The notes below the pieces were generated by a model that saw only the letters and a list, made by a program, of their open reading frames with translations, ran no database searches and had not been told where the DNA came from. From NCBI GenBank assembly GCA_027600665.1, contig JADGJL010000063.1:1-49771 (forward strand): a DNA stretch of 49,771 nt, in the 5' to 3' direction. Below, in pieces: positions 1 through 10,954 of this stretch (positions are counted from its first letter, which is position 1; every line of letters starts with the position of its first letter). Origin of the DNA: Irineochytrium annulatum. Its lineage: Eukaryota > Chytridiomycota > Chytridiomycetes > Chytridiales > Chytridiaceae. The translations under genes were made by a program, and so were the position numbers.

Positions 1-652
1 TTATGTGATTCTACAGAAGGGAAGACGAGGGGGGGTGGAGGGGTGCAAGTGGGCTGGGTGAGAGGTAGGAGGAGACGCGGGAGGGGGAAGACGGGGGAAG
101 ACATGGGAATAGCAGAGGGAGACAAAGGGAAGACGGAATGAAGACGATGTGAGTGTATGTGCTAGGGTGTGAAGGAGTATTTGACAAGGAGTATTTGACA
201 ATGTTTGAGGGGGTTCAAGGTATTAATATTGCAGACCAGGACATCCGTTGTCCGAGTCGGTGTAGTTCTTTATGGTGAGGCGGTCAAACTTGACGCTGGC
301 CTCAGAGCCTCCATCTTTCGTCATTGCTGATGACTGATGGCCGGTAAAGGTTGATCCTCTCTCTTGTCAAACCGCAGCGTTTCCTTCGAGCTCAGGTGAG
401 TCGATGGTGCTGATAACGTATAAGAATTCTGGGTTCGGGGATGTAAGATCATTTATTCATCATGTCAAAAGGGTGTTTGCATTCGCATACCTGGGTTCGG
501 GGATGTAAGATACCCGCGAACCCGGGAGGAGCATGCTTATGAGTAGGTGAACTAAGAATTGTAACTCTGAAGAGATGATAAAAGGATCATGTGTGACCAT
601 ATTGCGTTCCGTGGTTAAGTTAGAGTGGCTAAGCTAGATCTCTCCTCTGTAT
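1..652. other. Gene-free stretch with short direct repeats
   Basis: I recognise no gene here. The only structure seen is repeats: a 14-nt unit (AGGAGTATTTGACA) twice in tandem at 173-200, and an exact 21-nt direct repeat at 429-449 and 491-511 containing GGGTTCGGGGATG. Short open frames on either strand match no family I know. Confidence 0.5.
429..511. repeat. 21-nt exact direct repeat, two copies
   Basis: The same 21 bases occur at 429-449 and 491-511, starting 62 bases apart. The sequence between differs from the repeat. No function can be assigned; the pair may be a small duplication or part of a degraded mobile element. Confidence 0.8.
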
Positions 653-659
653 CTATCCC

Positions 660-882
660 TCGTTCCCTAACATATCACCAACCCAGCAGTACAACGTCCT
701 CGGCAAGTTCTGGCATTGGGATCCCGACTTGTGCGAGAAGATGAAATCCTCATCCACGCCCAGACCAATCAGGGCAAGGCAGTACGTCTCCAGAGCGCGG
801 CGCTCACGGCTCTGCCCTGGCGATGTCAACTGCAAGGCCACGGATGGTAATTGCCTCTCGGAGACGCGAGGCATGCGAAAAA
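660..882 (-). pseudogene. Relic of a PIF/Harbinger transposase N-terminus
   Basis: About 200 bp closely resemble the 5' part of the broken Harbinger-like transposase at 12940-13150, including the shared peptide core ERRALE-YCLAL-GLGV and the run CGCGAGGCATGCG. Relative to that copy the frame here is disrupted: the codons after IARAE meet a stop, and the readable frame before and after differ. Only the N-terminal exon is present; the DDE domain is absent. It is therefore a solo fragment of a dispersed element family, not a gene. The link to Harbinger rests on the second copy, where this segment runs into recognisable transposase sequence. Confidence 0.6.
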
Positions 883-930
883 AAACAAGACGTTGGCCTG
901 CTCTTTCATCCTCATCACATTTGGAAGTGT

Positions 931-1000
931 GCGTTGGCCGGGAATCGAACCCGGAGCCGCCGCGTGGGAAGCGGCGATTTTACCATTAAACCACCAACGC
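931..1000 (-). tRNA. tRNA-Gly (anticodon CCC)
   Basis: Read on the minus strand, the 70 bases fold as a cloverleaf. The acceptor GCGTTGG pairs with CCAACGC. The anticodon stem GCCGC/GCGGC carries the loop TTCCCAC, giving anticodon CCC for GGG codons. The T arm is CCGGG-TTCGATT-CCCGG with a canonical TTCGA loop. The D arm is short, as usual for Gly tRNAs. There is no intron and no encoded CCA. The A and B box promoters lie inside the gene, as in all eukaryotic tRNA genes. Confidence 0.95.
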
Positions 1001-2061
1001 AACTGAAGTGCGTTTCCGCCGCGTAGTCTATAACTTTGTGTACTACCTTCCAAAGAGTGGATACTACAATGATTTTGAAGATGACCACATCCCTATTGCC
1101 ACCTTCTCAAACGCACTGGAAATCAAGTGCAGGAGCTCAAGCTTGCTCATCAACCGCTGAGGCCCGTCTGGATGCAGATGGGTTCGCGATGCCAAGCAGG
1201 ATGTCGCAATGAAAATGAGCTGGACTGTTGCGATAGTTAGATAGCTTGGAAGGCAAAAAGACGAGATTGTTAAACTGAAGCTCCCTTTTTACCCTGCACC
1301 CATGTTTATCCTGCACCAAGCAAGCCATGCCTGTGATCCGACCGTCGCGGAGCTGGGCCTGCAGGGGAGACGACGTTTGTGAAAGGGAAGCTGGGCGGAA
1401 GGCGGAAAACAGTAATTGTTGGCGTCGTATTGCAGGGGCCAGCAAAGGAACGTCTTAGCGGCCCAGCGCCTTAGAGTTCATAGCTGCCAATGCATTAGCG
1501 CACGGAAAGACGGTCTGCAAGCCTAAAGTGGAGTGCCTATAAATTTGACCTCTAAGGAAAATGCCTTGTAAATTTGGAGCTTGTTGCCCACGTTACGCTC
1601 CGGGAACAGTATCGATCAGAGCGCGTGAAAAATGAGATAGAAATGGCTGACATTGTGCCATGAGCTTACAGCTGTGGATACGGTTGACTTCCTCGATTGT
1701 ATGCAATAGTCTGCCGTTCTACTGAGGGCTGGAGAGACTTCAAAATGCTCAAATTTGAGGCAGGTTTTTACGGGATTCATTACAGCATGTGAAAGAAGAA
1801 ACAACGGATGGAGTGAGAGGAGCGCGTCATTCGATGCATTTAAAAACCGGTCAAGAGGGAGGAAAGAAAATGTCCTGCAGCATATGTCACCTAATCAAGA
1901 AGAGAAATAAACAAGCGACTGGTCCACACATAACTAAGCTCAAGTACGATAAGAATAAGAAGGAAAAATGCACAGCGACAGCACAAGAAAGAGAAAAGAG
2001 TCCAGTATTTCAAAACCCGCCCTCAACCACAATCCCTTCCGCTTTAAAACCAGTTCCCGTC
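1001..2061. other. Intergenic, no recognisable gene
   Basis: No open frame here resembles a known family. A long plus-strand open frame begins near 1789 and runs into the region opposite the metalloprotease; it is judged to be a shadow of that gene. The last 150 bases before 2062 probably contain the 3' UTR of the metalloprotease. Confidence 0.4.
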
Positions 2062-4853
2062 TTAAGTCGCCTCGTTATCGTTATCCCCCTCCCTCCCCTT
2101 GCACTCTTTCGGCACCGCACTACTGTCCCTCCCCCCTGCCTCTGCCTTAACGCCCATACCCCTCTTCGCGAACGCTGTCCAGATCTCGCAAGCGTACTTC
2201 CCGCCCGTGAGCTGCTCCTCGGCCAGCAGGATCGCGTCGCGCGCGTCCACGAACGTCGGCGTACACTTCTGCAGCTTCAGCCCGTCGATCACAATCTGGA
2301 GCGCAAGGATGTTGCCACCGCGGGTCCACTCGCCCTTCTTGCCCTTACCCTTGCCCCTGCCTTTAAACGACGCCGGTCGCGGACGGCGCTGGCCCGTGGC
2401 GAAGTCCAAGTACACGTTCTCGTCCTTTGCGGGGACACCGGGTGCGCCTTCCTCGAGGACGTCGGCAAGGGGCGTGTCGAACCAATCCGGGTTGAATCCG
2501 AGCGCGTCAACGAGGTTCCAATAAACCTCGTACAGAATAACGGCCCAGACCTCGCCCTTGGCGTGGACACCCCAGTACCCGGGCTTGGCGACGTACGAGT
2601 AGGTGGACGGGTTGATGGACTTGGAGGTGGAGTACTAACGTTTCCGAGAGTAAATTCAGATCCGCGTAACATTAAAAAAAAGCGTCGCATCAACACAAAC
2701 CTTGTACTTTCGAATCCCATGCCCTCCATTAGCATACGAGCCCATTGAGTACACATCCTCCCTGGTCGAGTTCACGGTCGTCCTTAAAATGGTGGCAAAA
2801 TAGTCGCCCCAGCCCTCTCCCATGCCGCCAGCCTCACCCCAGCCCAAGCAGCCCGAGTTAGCGGGCCCACCGGTGAGACGGATGGAGATGCCATGGGCGT
2901 ACTCGTGCATAATAATGCCGCCCTCAAGGTCACCGTCTCGCATGGGGTCCGTCACGTCCCAGACGTACATGCGCATGCGGCCGTGTCCGCCGTCGGGAGG
3001 GGTCGCGAAGTTAGCGTTGTTGTACCTTTTAACGATAAAATTTAACCCTTCAGCATGCAGAGTGAAGTAGACGAGAAGTAATCTCACCCAGACCCATCCT
3101 GAGCGTTAGCTATCACGGCGTCGTCCCCCTTCCCGCCTTTCTCGAGGTTGTCCATCTGGAAGTTGCCGCTCTGCTCGGTAAATCCGTAGACGTAGAAGAG
3201 GTCGTGAATGGCATTGTTCCAATAAAATAGGTTCGTGACAGCGGCATCGATGTAGTCAACGGGTTCGAGGGAGAAGTCGATAGGGAAGTCGAAGTCGAGG
3301 GAAGAACTGCCGTCCGGCCGCTTTTTGTTAATCCAGTCGCCGCGGCCACTATCGCAAAAGTAAGCTGATGTGCTGACACTTCGAAAAATGAAAGCTTACT
3401 CGAGGTTCTCGTGTGCAAACACATTGTTCCCGACGGTGGTGGTAAACTCAAGCGGCCTCCCTGAAGTAACGTTCGACTGTTTGTGCCACCCGTACGGGCT
3501 CGCGAGTTTGTTGGCGGGGTCCTTGACCCTAACCCTGTCACCCGATTCCGGGTCGTTGATGCCGATCGGGAATACGGTGTAAGAGGCGTCCGAGACCCAG
3601 TCGACAAGCTGAATGATGTCGCCCGGTTTCCCCTTGCGGTCCTTCACGGCGTCCACCTGCGCGTTGAACCAGTTGTCACCAAGGTCCATAACGAGGTCCC
3701 AGACGGGTCTGAGCTCGCGGGAGGCGGTCTGAATATACTTAAGCTTGGCCGGGAAGGTGAGTTTCTCATCTTTCAAAAAGGAGCGCGCAGTTAAGGACGC
3801 CGAGCGGGGGCGGACGAGAGACGCGGGGACCGTAAGGACGTAGTCGGGGTCGGAGCGGGACGTTGGGAGGATCGAGTCAAAAGAGGAAAAGGAGACGTCG
3901 GCGGCCGTCAGGACGAAGCCGAGCTTCTCGGTGAGGGAGAGAAGCGCTTCAACAGGGGTAGAGATGTCGCCCGTGGTTGGGTTGGAAAGAAGGAAAGTTT
4001 TCTTGTTGATCGCGTGGACGGCCTTAGACTTGCGCGGGGCAGCAGAGTCGTGCTTGCGGGACGACGCGGTAACCTTCTTCTCCTTCTTGCGGTCCTCCTT
4101 ACCCTTCCAGCCCCTCCAGCGAGGCCTCTCGACGTCATCCTTCTCGCCTTCATCGTCCTCATCCGCGTGATCACCATTATCGTTGTGCCGGTCCTTCCTG
4201 TGAGACTTGCCCCGGTGATGGTCGTCATCGTGATCATGGCCACGTCTACCGAGAACCTGCTGCCGACCACTCTGCTGCAGCTCCAGCTCAGGCGCAAAAT
4301 TGTCGGCCTCCTCGTAGTCATCGTCCTCATCAATCTGGCCATAAAAGGACGACGCAAAGCTGAGGATCACGCCATCGCTCGCGACGTTGACGTTCGAAAC
4401 ACCATTCTGGACTTCGACGCCGTCAATCACCTGCACAAGGTAGACGTGCGTGACGCCCGAATGCTCAGAGGTGTAGAAGTCGGTGACGGTAAGGGTCTGG
4501 ACCGCCTTAGACGGCTTCATGTTCTGGTTAAGCTGCAAACAAGGCGTGAGCGGGTATGATCATGCATGCAACGTGGGAGATCCTCATACTTTGGTGGTGG
4601 CGTATTCAAGGGCCACCTGGACGGCCTCCTCAGTTGAGACGGGGACAGCGCTGACCGCTCTCGCCGACAGGTCCTTCTTCCGAGACCGCATCACATGAAT
4701 CCTGCTGGGCTCGACCACGGCTGGGACGTCCGGACCGAAAGAGATGCCCGCATGCGACCGGCCGGCTGCCGAGCCGTGATCACCGTGAGCGGCGATGAAC
4801 GGGAAGCTGACGAGCAAGCAGGCGGCGGCCGCCGCGGAGACGATACGGACCAT
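2062..4853 (-). CDS. Fungalysin-type extracellular metalloprotease (M36)
   Basis: Secreted zinc endopeptidase of family M36, made as a pre-pro-enzyme that degrades extracellular protein. The start at 4853 gives a signal peptide with an alanine-rich core followed by [11 protein letters not shown]. An FTP-type propeptide follows ([20 protein letters not shown]). The catalytic domain shows the zinc site HEYAHGIS, the downstream [13 protein letters not shown] with the third ligand region, and the C-terminal [13 protein letters not shown] and [15 protein letters not shown] blocks. At least four introns are seen: 4533-4589 is clear, the others lie near 3350-3400, 3035-3090 and 2634-2700. Oddity: a His/Asp/Lys-rich insert (about 4080-4265) interrupts the propeptide region. 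Fungalysins are often expanded in host-associated fungi. Length and active site look intact. Confidence 0.93.
4080..4265 (-). other. His/Asp-rich low-complexity insert in fungalysin propeptide
   Basis: Within the propeptide of the M36 protease, about 60 residues are dominated by His, Asp, Glu, Lys and Arg (for example [11 protein letters not shown], then a basic RKKEKK stretch). It is in frame and flanked by normal propeptide sequence, so it is an insertion and not an intron. Its composition suggests metal or acid-dependent behaviour, but that is inference. Confidence 0.7.
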
Positions 4854-5357
4854 CGAAGCGGGGGGTTATTGGAGGGGTGAGGTTCCGCAGAGGGTGGCGA
4901 GGAGCAACTGTGTTGATGGGCGGAAGTTGAGATGTTAAGAAAATCATGGCCCAGGCGCAGCGGCAGCCCAGACCCCGACAGCGGCCGGGCCACCTCCTAT
5001 CCCAAATGATCCAAGTTATGCCGTGATCGGCTCCCGACCGGCCTGAGACACCCCATGGAGATAGCAAGCTTTTCAAGGACGAGCCTCTTTGACAAAGGGT
5101 GGGCAGCGTTCGCTCGCTCACCTGGTCGGGTTTGGCTGTCGGTCGACGGATGGAACGATGGCTGACAGGGGGGTCAATGTGAGAGGCACGGAATGATGTT
5201 CGTGTGCTTAAAACAAATCGCTCGCCATTGGCCTTGCAGCATTTCGTTCGAAACGTCTTATCTTTTGCAAGATTTGTTGGTCCTTAACAGCAATGCTGTA
5301 CGATGGATACAAGATAACAACAATAGGATAGTAAACAACAGAAATGGGCAAGCTAAG
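4854..5357. other. Intergenic between fungalysin and REX4
   Basis: About 500 bases with no recognisable gene. It must contain the fungalysin promoter (next to 4853) and the 3' end of the REX4-like gene (next to 5358). I see no convincing operator or repeat. Confidence 0.4.
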
Positions 5358-7251
5358 CTATTCAATGTCACGCTCCTCGTCTGGCGCCCCGCTTTTTAAT
5401 GCAGCCTCCCACTCCTTCCTCGCCTGCCATGCCGAGTTAGTCTCTGATCGTGGCAAAATGATCGAAATTAACAAAAAAAGTCATCAATACCAACCTTTTT
5501 GTAAAGCAACATGGCGACCCTAGCGTCCTCCACTGACGAGTGCTCTCCAGTTTGGATCTCCAGCCCCAGAAGATCTCTCGCGAGGTTTTTCAAGGCTGGG
5601 CTCCGGCCCTTCGACAACTGACGGAACGGCTTGTAGCGCGAGGTATCCCTGATTAGCTTTTTTGGGTGCGTGAGGTAGAGGCAGGTGAGGTCATTCCGGA
5701 GGGCGTGGCCGACGAGAATTCTTTGGCGGAAAGGAAGGCAGGTGACGAAAATAGGGACGAGAGGGGAAGGTTAGGCGGTACTTGACCTTTGACGGCCAAA
5801 CGAACACAAAGCTTTTGCGCCATGGGAACGATGACCTACCGGTCCTTCAACAGCTCCGAGACCTCCCTCTGCACTTCCTTAAAAGGCCGGGCCCCGTTCC
5901 GTGGGTCGACGAGTTTTGCCGTGATGCCCGAGACGTGAGTCCTATAATCCATGACGGGCAGCTCGGGAACGACGTAGGAATCCATTACGACGGAGCCGTG
6001 GAAGTTAACGACGGATATCCGAGCCAGGGCGGAGTCGATGCCGTTCGGGCCCACCCCGACCATCTCGCAATCCAACGCGATAAATTTGCCGATCCTGTAG
6101 TAACAGTTAACCTTGATATGATGGATTATATACAAAACACCTACTTTCTTTTCGCGGATTCTGAGATCCTGCCGTCAGTCGCAGCCTTATTAACGACTTT
6201 GGACGTCTCCCCATTCCTCATCCCTAACTTGAAATCCCCTTTCCCTACCGGCCCCGTTGCCGCCCCCTTGCTCTTCGTCTTCCCCTTCTCCACCTGCTCA
6301 TCATCTCCACTCCACGCATCACCCGCCCCAGTTAACAGCACGGTCGATAAGATATCCAGCTCCTTCCGCAACCGCTTCCTCCTCTCCTCCGCGTCCGCCG
6401 CGCCGACGGCATCCGCGATGACCGTCGCCCCCGCCTCGACCATCTTCACCTCCACCGCCTTCGTGCCGTCCGCCAAGGCAGGAGCGGCGTCCGCCTCGAC
6501 GGCCTTCGCGACCTCCAGCATCGTCGCCTTCATGCCCTCCGCAGCACCCACTGCCGAATCGCTATCCACTTTCGCACCCTTAGCCAACCCCTCCAGATAT
6601 CCTCTCCCACAATCCGTGTTCAGGTCGGCCAGCTTCCGCTTCCTCCTCTTCCCGTCCCCACCCTCCGCTCTCAGCCCAAGGATCTCGTCCACCTTCGCGT
6701 CGTGGATCGATACGTACGTTCGTTGCTTCGGGGGAGCGGGCATGAAGTCCGCGGCGGTAGTCGGCACCACCAACGCTCTGCCATTCATCGCAACGGTCTT
6801 AGCGGTCGTTTTCCCAGCCCTCGCTGTCGCGACGCCGGCCGTCGCAACGGCTTTGACGGTCCTCGCCGCCATCGAAGCCGCCACGGCCGATGTTGGAGAA
6901 GTCTTGGCCGCCGTCCCGCTCACTCCGCTCGCTGTCACGGCCCCAGCCGCAGGCCCACGCCTTAAACCAGCTCTCTCCCCATCATCCCGCACGTAGCCGC
7001 TCGGGTTTCTGTATGGATGCGGAGCCTTAGGCTTCCGAATCACAGGCCCCGCGGTCGCCGTGGCATTCCTCGCAGCCTCATAGCTGTCCTTCGCGGTGAA
7101 CTTTTGGCGTTTCCGCCGGGAATCATGTCGGGGCCCCGACTCCTTCCGCTTAAGGTACTGGGTTCAAAATAAGGTACGGATCAGCGGAACACAGATTTGC
7201 GGGAGCTCACGGCCAGCTTACCTTCTCCTTGAGCCTCTCCCAATTCGACAT
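5358..7251 (-). CDS. REX4: REX4-like RNA exonuclease (DEDDh)
   Basis: 3'-5' exoribonuclease of the DEDDh family; yeast Rex4 acts in pre-rRNA processing in the nucleolus. The start at 7251 (MSNWERLKEK) is followed by an intron at about 7158-7221. A long Ala/Lys-rich N-terminal part of over 300 residues follows, then the nuclease: ALDCEMVGVG (first D and E), RISVVNFHG, VMDYRTHVSGI, ILVGHALRNDL (second D) and HSSVEDARVAMLLYK (H and last D). Introns separate the three catalytic blocks. The C-terminus is ARKEWEAALKSG followed by DEERDIE and a stop at 5358-5360. All catalytic residues are present. The N-terminal extension is longer than in yeast Rex4 and looks disordered and basic, consistent with nucleolar targeting (inference). 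Confidence 0.92.
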
Positions 7252-7640
7252 ATTTTCTTGCAAAGGTTTGTCCACACTTCCTGGATGGCTTGAAAGTGTT
7301 GACAGCCAGATCTTGCACATCTCACCAACAATTGGATCCACACCCACCTGGCCCATGTTCAACATGTCCCAGATGCATCACTCTCTCCCGGGCCTCCTTG
7401 ATGGCATTCGCGATTAGCGATATGACCGAAGCGGCTATGGACGAGAGCGAGGCGCCCTATCAAATTTTGAATATTTTTTTCAATTTAGGTAACAGAGTCG
7501 GTTAAGCGTGAAGGGGATGGAGTGATTGAAGTTCCTTCATCTTCTCCTTGCAATAAATTAGTGAATGAATTGATCGTCTCCAATGACGGACAGACAACCG
7601 ATGAGCGGCTTGTCCATTAAACATCCATTAGACTTCCATT
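7252..7640. other. Intergenic upstream of REX4-like gene
   Basis: No gene is recognised. The 5' part must hold the REX4-like promoter; the 3' part borders the transposon-rich segment. Confidence 0.35.
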
Positions 7641-7647
7641 CGGCACA

Positions 7648-7986
7648 ATGATCCTCAACGTCGTCAAGGGCAAGCAGGCCCACGAGAACACCATTTACCA
7701 CTGCTTGTACATGTACTACTTCCGCGGGATGTCAAAGGCACAGGCTCGCGAAACAATTTGTGAAGTCGAAGTCGACAATCTCGGAGTGGATTCAAAAGTA
7801 CGAGACCCGCCAGGACTTCACAAGCATGCAGAGCAGGAAGGATGTCTACCGCAAAGTGCCAGTTGCTCGTCAGCAGTGCTTTTTGGATCTCTACAGGGAG
7901 GAGCCGATCTTGTGCTTGCGGGAGAGGAAACGCGGGTACATTCATTCAACGTAGTCTGTTCCGCTAAAGGCTCGGCTAATGTGTAA
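7648..7986 (+). pseudogene. Tc1/mariner-like transposase N-terminal fragment
   Basis: The frame starting at 7648 reads a helix-turn-helix-like segment (YHCLYMYYFRGMSKAQARE), then the sense continues in another frame from about 7757 (STISEWIQKYETRQDF, then KDVYRKVPVARQQCFLDLY). The join therefore needs a frameshift. The order, a first helix-turn-helix followed by a second basic DNA-binding region with a REEP-LCLRE block, resembles the N-terminus of Tc1/mariner-type transposases. No DDE catalytic domain follows, so the copy is truncated. Family assignment is tentative. Confidence 0.5.
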
Positions 7987-8027
7987 CGTGCGGATCCCAA
8001 GTAATTGTCTATGTTTTATAAACTATC

Positions 8028-8392
8028 CTGCTGGCTGTGCCTTTGTAAATATATCAGCTTTCATATCTTCTGTCATGCAGTATTCTAAAAGCAAAACTAT
8101 TTCAGCAATATTTTGCCTGATCAATGCACTTTTTATCTCGAAGTGCTTTACACGTTGATGATAAATCAGGATTAACGCTAATGCAATCGTTGACTAGTTG
8201 TCTTGAAAGATAGTACTTGGCAAGTAAAAGGACAAGCCAATTTCTTTCAATAGATGTTTGAACCATATAACCTTTTTGATTGCTTTTGTTAAGGCATATG
8301 TCTCATCTTCCGTTGATGACAGGGCAATTGTGTTGTTTCGTACTACCATAGGCCCAGACACCATCGCTACGCAAATTTGCGTCCCCACGGAA
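8028..8392 (-). pseudogene. Ty1/copia RNase H fragment, copy 2
   Basis: The minus strand encodes the C-terminal end of a copia polyprotein: VAMVSGPMVVRN, TIALSSTEDETYALT (RNase H), and the terminal LEYCMTEDMKADIFTKA. It covers the same domain as the fragment at 8931-9893 and is about 80-85% identical by eye, but reaches further 3' to the normal polyprotein end. Stops interrupt it and the rest of the element is missing. No LTR was found next to it. Confidence 0.8.
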
Positions 8393-8930
8393 TAACTTTG
8401 ATTCTTTTCTCTTCGCGTTCTTTTTCTCTTTCTTTCTCCCCCAGAACCTCCTCTTCGTCCTCTTCGTGCCCTAGTGGTTCAAAGAGGAAGAGCCTTGGAT
8501 TCACTGGTTCACGATCCTCGGCATCACTTATAAAAATTATCAGGTAAAAACCGTCGTTTCGCTATCTGATCGAGTCCGTTATAGCGGGCTTGGTCGTTGG
8601 CGGCGAGATTGCTCTTCGAATTCGTAGCGAGGCAGGTGTATCGTTTGCTCAAGAATTGAACTTGAGATGTGCAACTGAAATCAATTGCTTATTGTGCGCA
8701 TTCCTCCGCCTGATTGGGCGTTCTGAGGCAAACGAGATGATTGGTGCGGAGTTTGACATGCGCCCAATATTCTGACTGATCCTATGCTATGCGTCTCATT
8801 TCGAAAATGAGACGTGGCATACTATATTACACTTGTAAAGTACTATTGGTTCATGAAATGTCACAATAGACAGCATCCGTTGTCCAGTCTAATCACTGAA
8901 TACAACGTGGGATCGACCCAACTTTGGATC
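8393..8930. other. Spacer between two copia fragments
   Basis: No gene recognised. It contains a 10-bp hairpin at 8792-8814 and a pyrimidine-rich run near 8400-8460. It could include decayed LTR sequence, but I could not find a matching second LTR. Confidence 0.4.
8792..8814. repeat. Perfect 10-bp inverted repeat
   Basis: CGTCTCATTT and AAATGAGACG pair perfectly around a 3-base loop. It lies in the spacer between the two copia fragments and may be a transposon-end remnant. Confidence 0.75.
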
Positions 8931-9893
8931 TCACATGCAGTATTCTAAATGCACAACTTTTTCAGCAATATTCTGCCCGATAAATGCATTTTTTATCTCG
9001 AAGTGCTTTACACGTTGGTGATGAATCGGGTTTAACGCTAATGCAATCGTTGATTGGTTATCTTGAAAGATATTAATTGGCAGGTTGAGCAACAAGCCAA
9101 TCTCTTTCCATAGGTGTTTAAACCATATAACTGTCTTAATTGCTTCGGTTAATGCGTATGTTTCAGCTTCTGTTGATGACAAAGCAATTGTGCTTTTGTT
9201 TCTTGCTACCATAGGCCCACACACCATTGCTACACAGAAAAGCCCAACCCGAACGTGACTTTCTGTCGTTTGCATCCGCATAATCGGAAATTGCTCAGGA
9301 GTTAGTTCATTGTAGAATAGAACTTGTTTCACTGACGAATCTTTGGAATATAAACTTCCATAGTCATAAGTGCTGCGTAAATATTGCATTATTCGAACTA
9401 AGGCTTTCATGTCTTTTTGTGTGGCTTTACCAGCTTGAAATTGTGCTAGGTAATTCACCGCATACATTAGATCAGGTCTGGTGTGTTGTGCCAAATATGA
9501 TAGTTTCATCAAGCATGCTATAAACAAAGACATTTTCTCCTGTGGTAGTATCTCGTCATTTTCATCGTGTCGATAAGTGATCGCCATAGGAGTTTCCTTT
9601 ATTTTTGGAAGTTGTCCATCACTGGTTTCCCAGTACCCAAATTCTATCAGAATTTGTTTCGCAAACTTATGTTGTCCTATGAAAATGCCATCTTTCACTT
9701 TTTCAATGCTGATTGACGAAATCCATTGCGCTTCAGAATCGCGATAGGACACTTCCCATTGGTTATTCAAACCTTCTTTTAATTGCTTTAGCAATCCAGG
9801 ATCAGAAGCAATCAGTACGAAATCGTCGACGTAGATAATCAGAATCTGCATTGATGGCATTGTGAAGTTAGCGAGCGCATCGATAGTCGCCAC
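8931..9893 (-). pseudogene. Ty1/copia reverse transcriptase-RNase H fragment, copy 1
   Basis: A 320-codon open frame covers the end of a copia polyprotein. It starts just before the reverse transcriptase active site (IIYVDDFVLIASD), continues through the connection region (SYLAQHTRPDLMYAVNYLAQF) and ends in RNase H (IALSSTEAETYALTEAIK). It stops at LEYCM, where copy 2 continues. Gag, protease, integrase and most of the reverse transcriptase are missing and no flanking LTRs are seen, so it is a non-autonomous remnant despite the intact frame. It is on the same strand as copy 2. Confidence 0.9.
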
Positions 9894-10430
9894 TTCCCAG
9901 AGCCATTATCCGTTGGAGAATGAAATGCCCGCTCACAAGAACACTGCATACATACAAGACAAATATATAATCCACCAATACAATTTACATTTTCACCTGC
10001 ACTAACGTTTACACTTACAACCCCCGCGAGCCCTTTAATTTCAGCGCGTGCCTGGCTGCTGATGCGCCAGCACCTGATTTTAGCGCGCGCTCCTCCCGGC
10101 ACAATGATGATAGAGGCTTAGTGAGCTGGACTCCTTAGCAACGGTCAGTATAGAATTATATCGGCTATGCCCCTGAGTGAAGGGATTCAGGGATGAAAGA
10201 TAGAGGTGAGTATATATTTTAACTATGTTTATTATTCATTTATTATGTATTTATTCCTTATTCATTTCTTATTATTTATTTGTTTATATTTAGTTTCGCT
10301 TATATATTCCTTATTAGTTTTCGTTTATTTTCGTTCCATATTTAATTAATTAATTTAGATAGTTTAGGTGTAGTTAGCCTAGTGTGGCTTATGTATTTAG
10401 ATTTGGATATTTTAGCTAGTTGCACCCTTT
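9894..10430. other. AT-rich intergenic segment
   Basis: No gene recognised. From about 10200 to 10430 the sequence is strongly AT-rich, with many TTATT and TTTAT runs, unlike the roughly 50% GC of the surroundings. It separates the copia remnant from the Harbinger-related block and may be transposon non-coding sequence. Confidence 0.5.
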
Positions 10431-10526
10431 ATGCCTAGCCCCTTGATTTACGTTACCATTGTATTTGAACGACAACTCGGTATGAAGCTCCTCCCTCTCC
10501 GCGATGTCCTCCCCCGTGCCGGACAC

Positions 10527-10830
10527 TCAGAGTGCAGCCATCTCTTCGCTCTTGAACGCCTTCAAGAGCTTCTCCCATCGGCGCTTGGCCGCGATCCCGG
10601 CCAACCGCTTCTCCGGAAGGCCCTCCGCTCTCCGAACACCAGCCGCAACGTCGTCCCAAGCCGCCGCGACCTGCCCGTGACCCACAGCGAACGGTTTGTG
10701 CTTGGCGATCTCCTTCAAAAAGCTGATGTCCTGGCCGGGGGTGAAGCGGAAGGCAGCCTCCTTGGCTGCTGGGGCGGCGGCGGCAGCTTCGGGGGCGGAA
10801 TTGGGCATTGAGGATATCGTGCACTGGATG
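10527..10830 (-). pseudogene. Myb/SANT-like DNA-binding half of a Harbinger accessory protein
   Basis: The minus strand reads FRFTPGQDISFLKEIAKHKP, then AAWDDVAAGVRRAEGLP and KRRWEKLLKAFKSEEMAAL. The three helices with the spaced Trp residues fit a Myb/SANT-like domain, as found in the accessory protein that partners PIF/Harbinger transposases. The frame ends after the domain. The expected coiled-coil C-terminal half lies next door in the opposite orientation (10955-11453), so I infer an inversion. It could instead be a small host Myb gene, but the flanking relics favour a transposon origin. Confidence 0.55.
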
Positions 10831-10954
10831 CACGGTGAGAGGTTGGTCACGATGAATTTTCGCACGCAATTTGCATGGTGAATTCTAACATTTTGCTCAC
10901 CGTACGATGAATTTTTGAAAAAGACTGGTTGCAAAAACTCTCTATTGACTTGGA

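Noticed and set aside
1789..2748. 319-codon plus-strand open frame
   Set aside because: Antisense to the C-terminal half of the fungalysin; no recognisable domain.
5782..6996. 404-codon plus-strand open frame
   Set aside because: It lies opposite the REX4-like gene, whose minus-strand frame has clear catalytic motifs and splice sites; its Ala/Ser/Pro-rich sequence is the expected mirror of an Ala/Lys-rich coding strand.
8931..9893. Intact copia frame as an active retrotransposon
   Set aside because: Starts at the YVDD motif, lacks gag, protease, integrase and LTRs.
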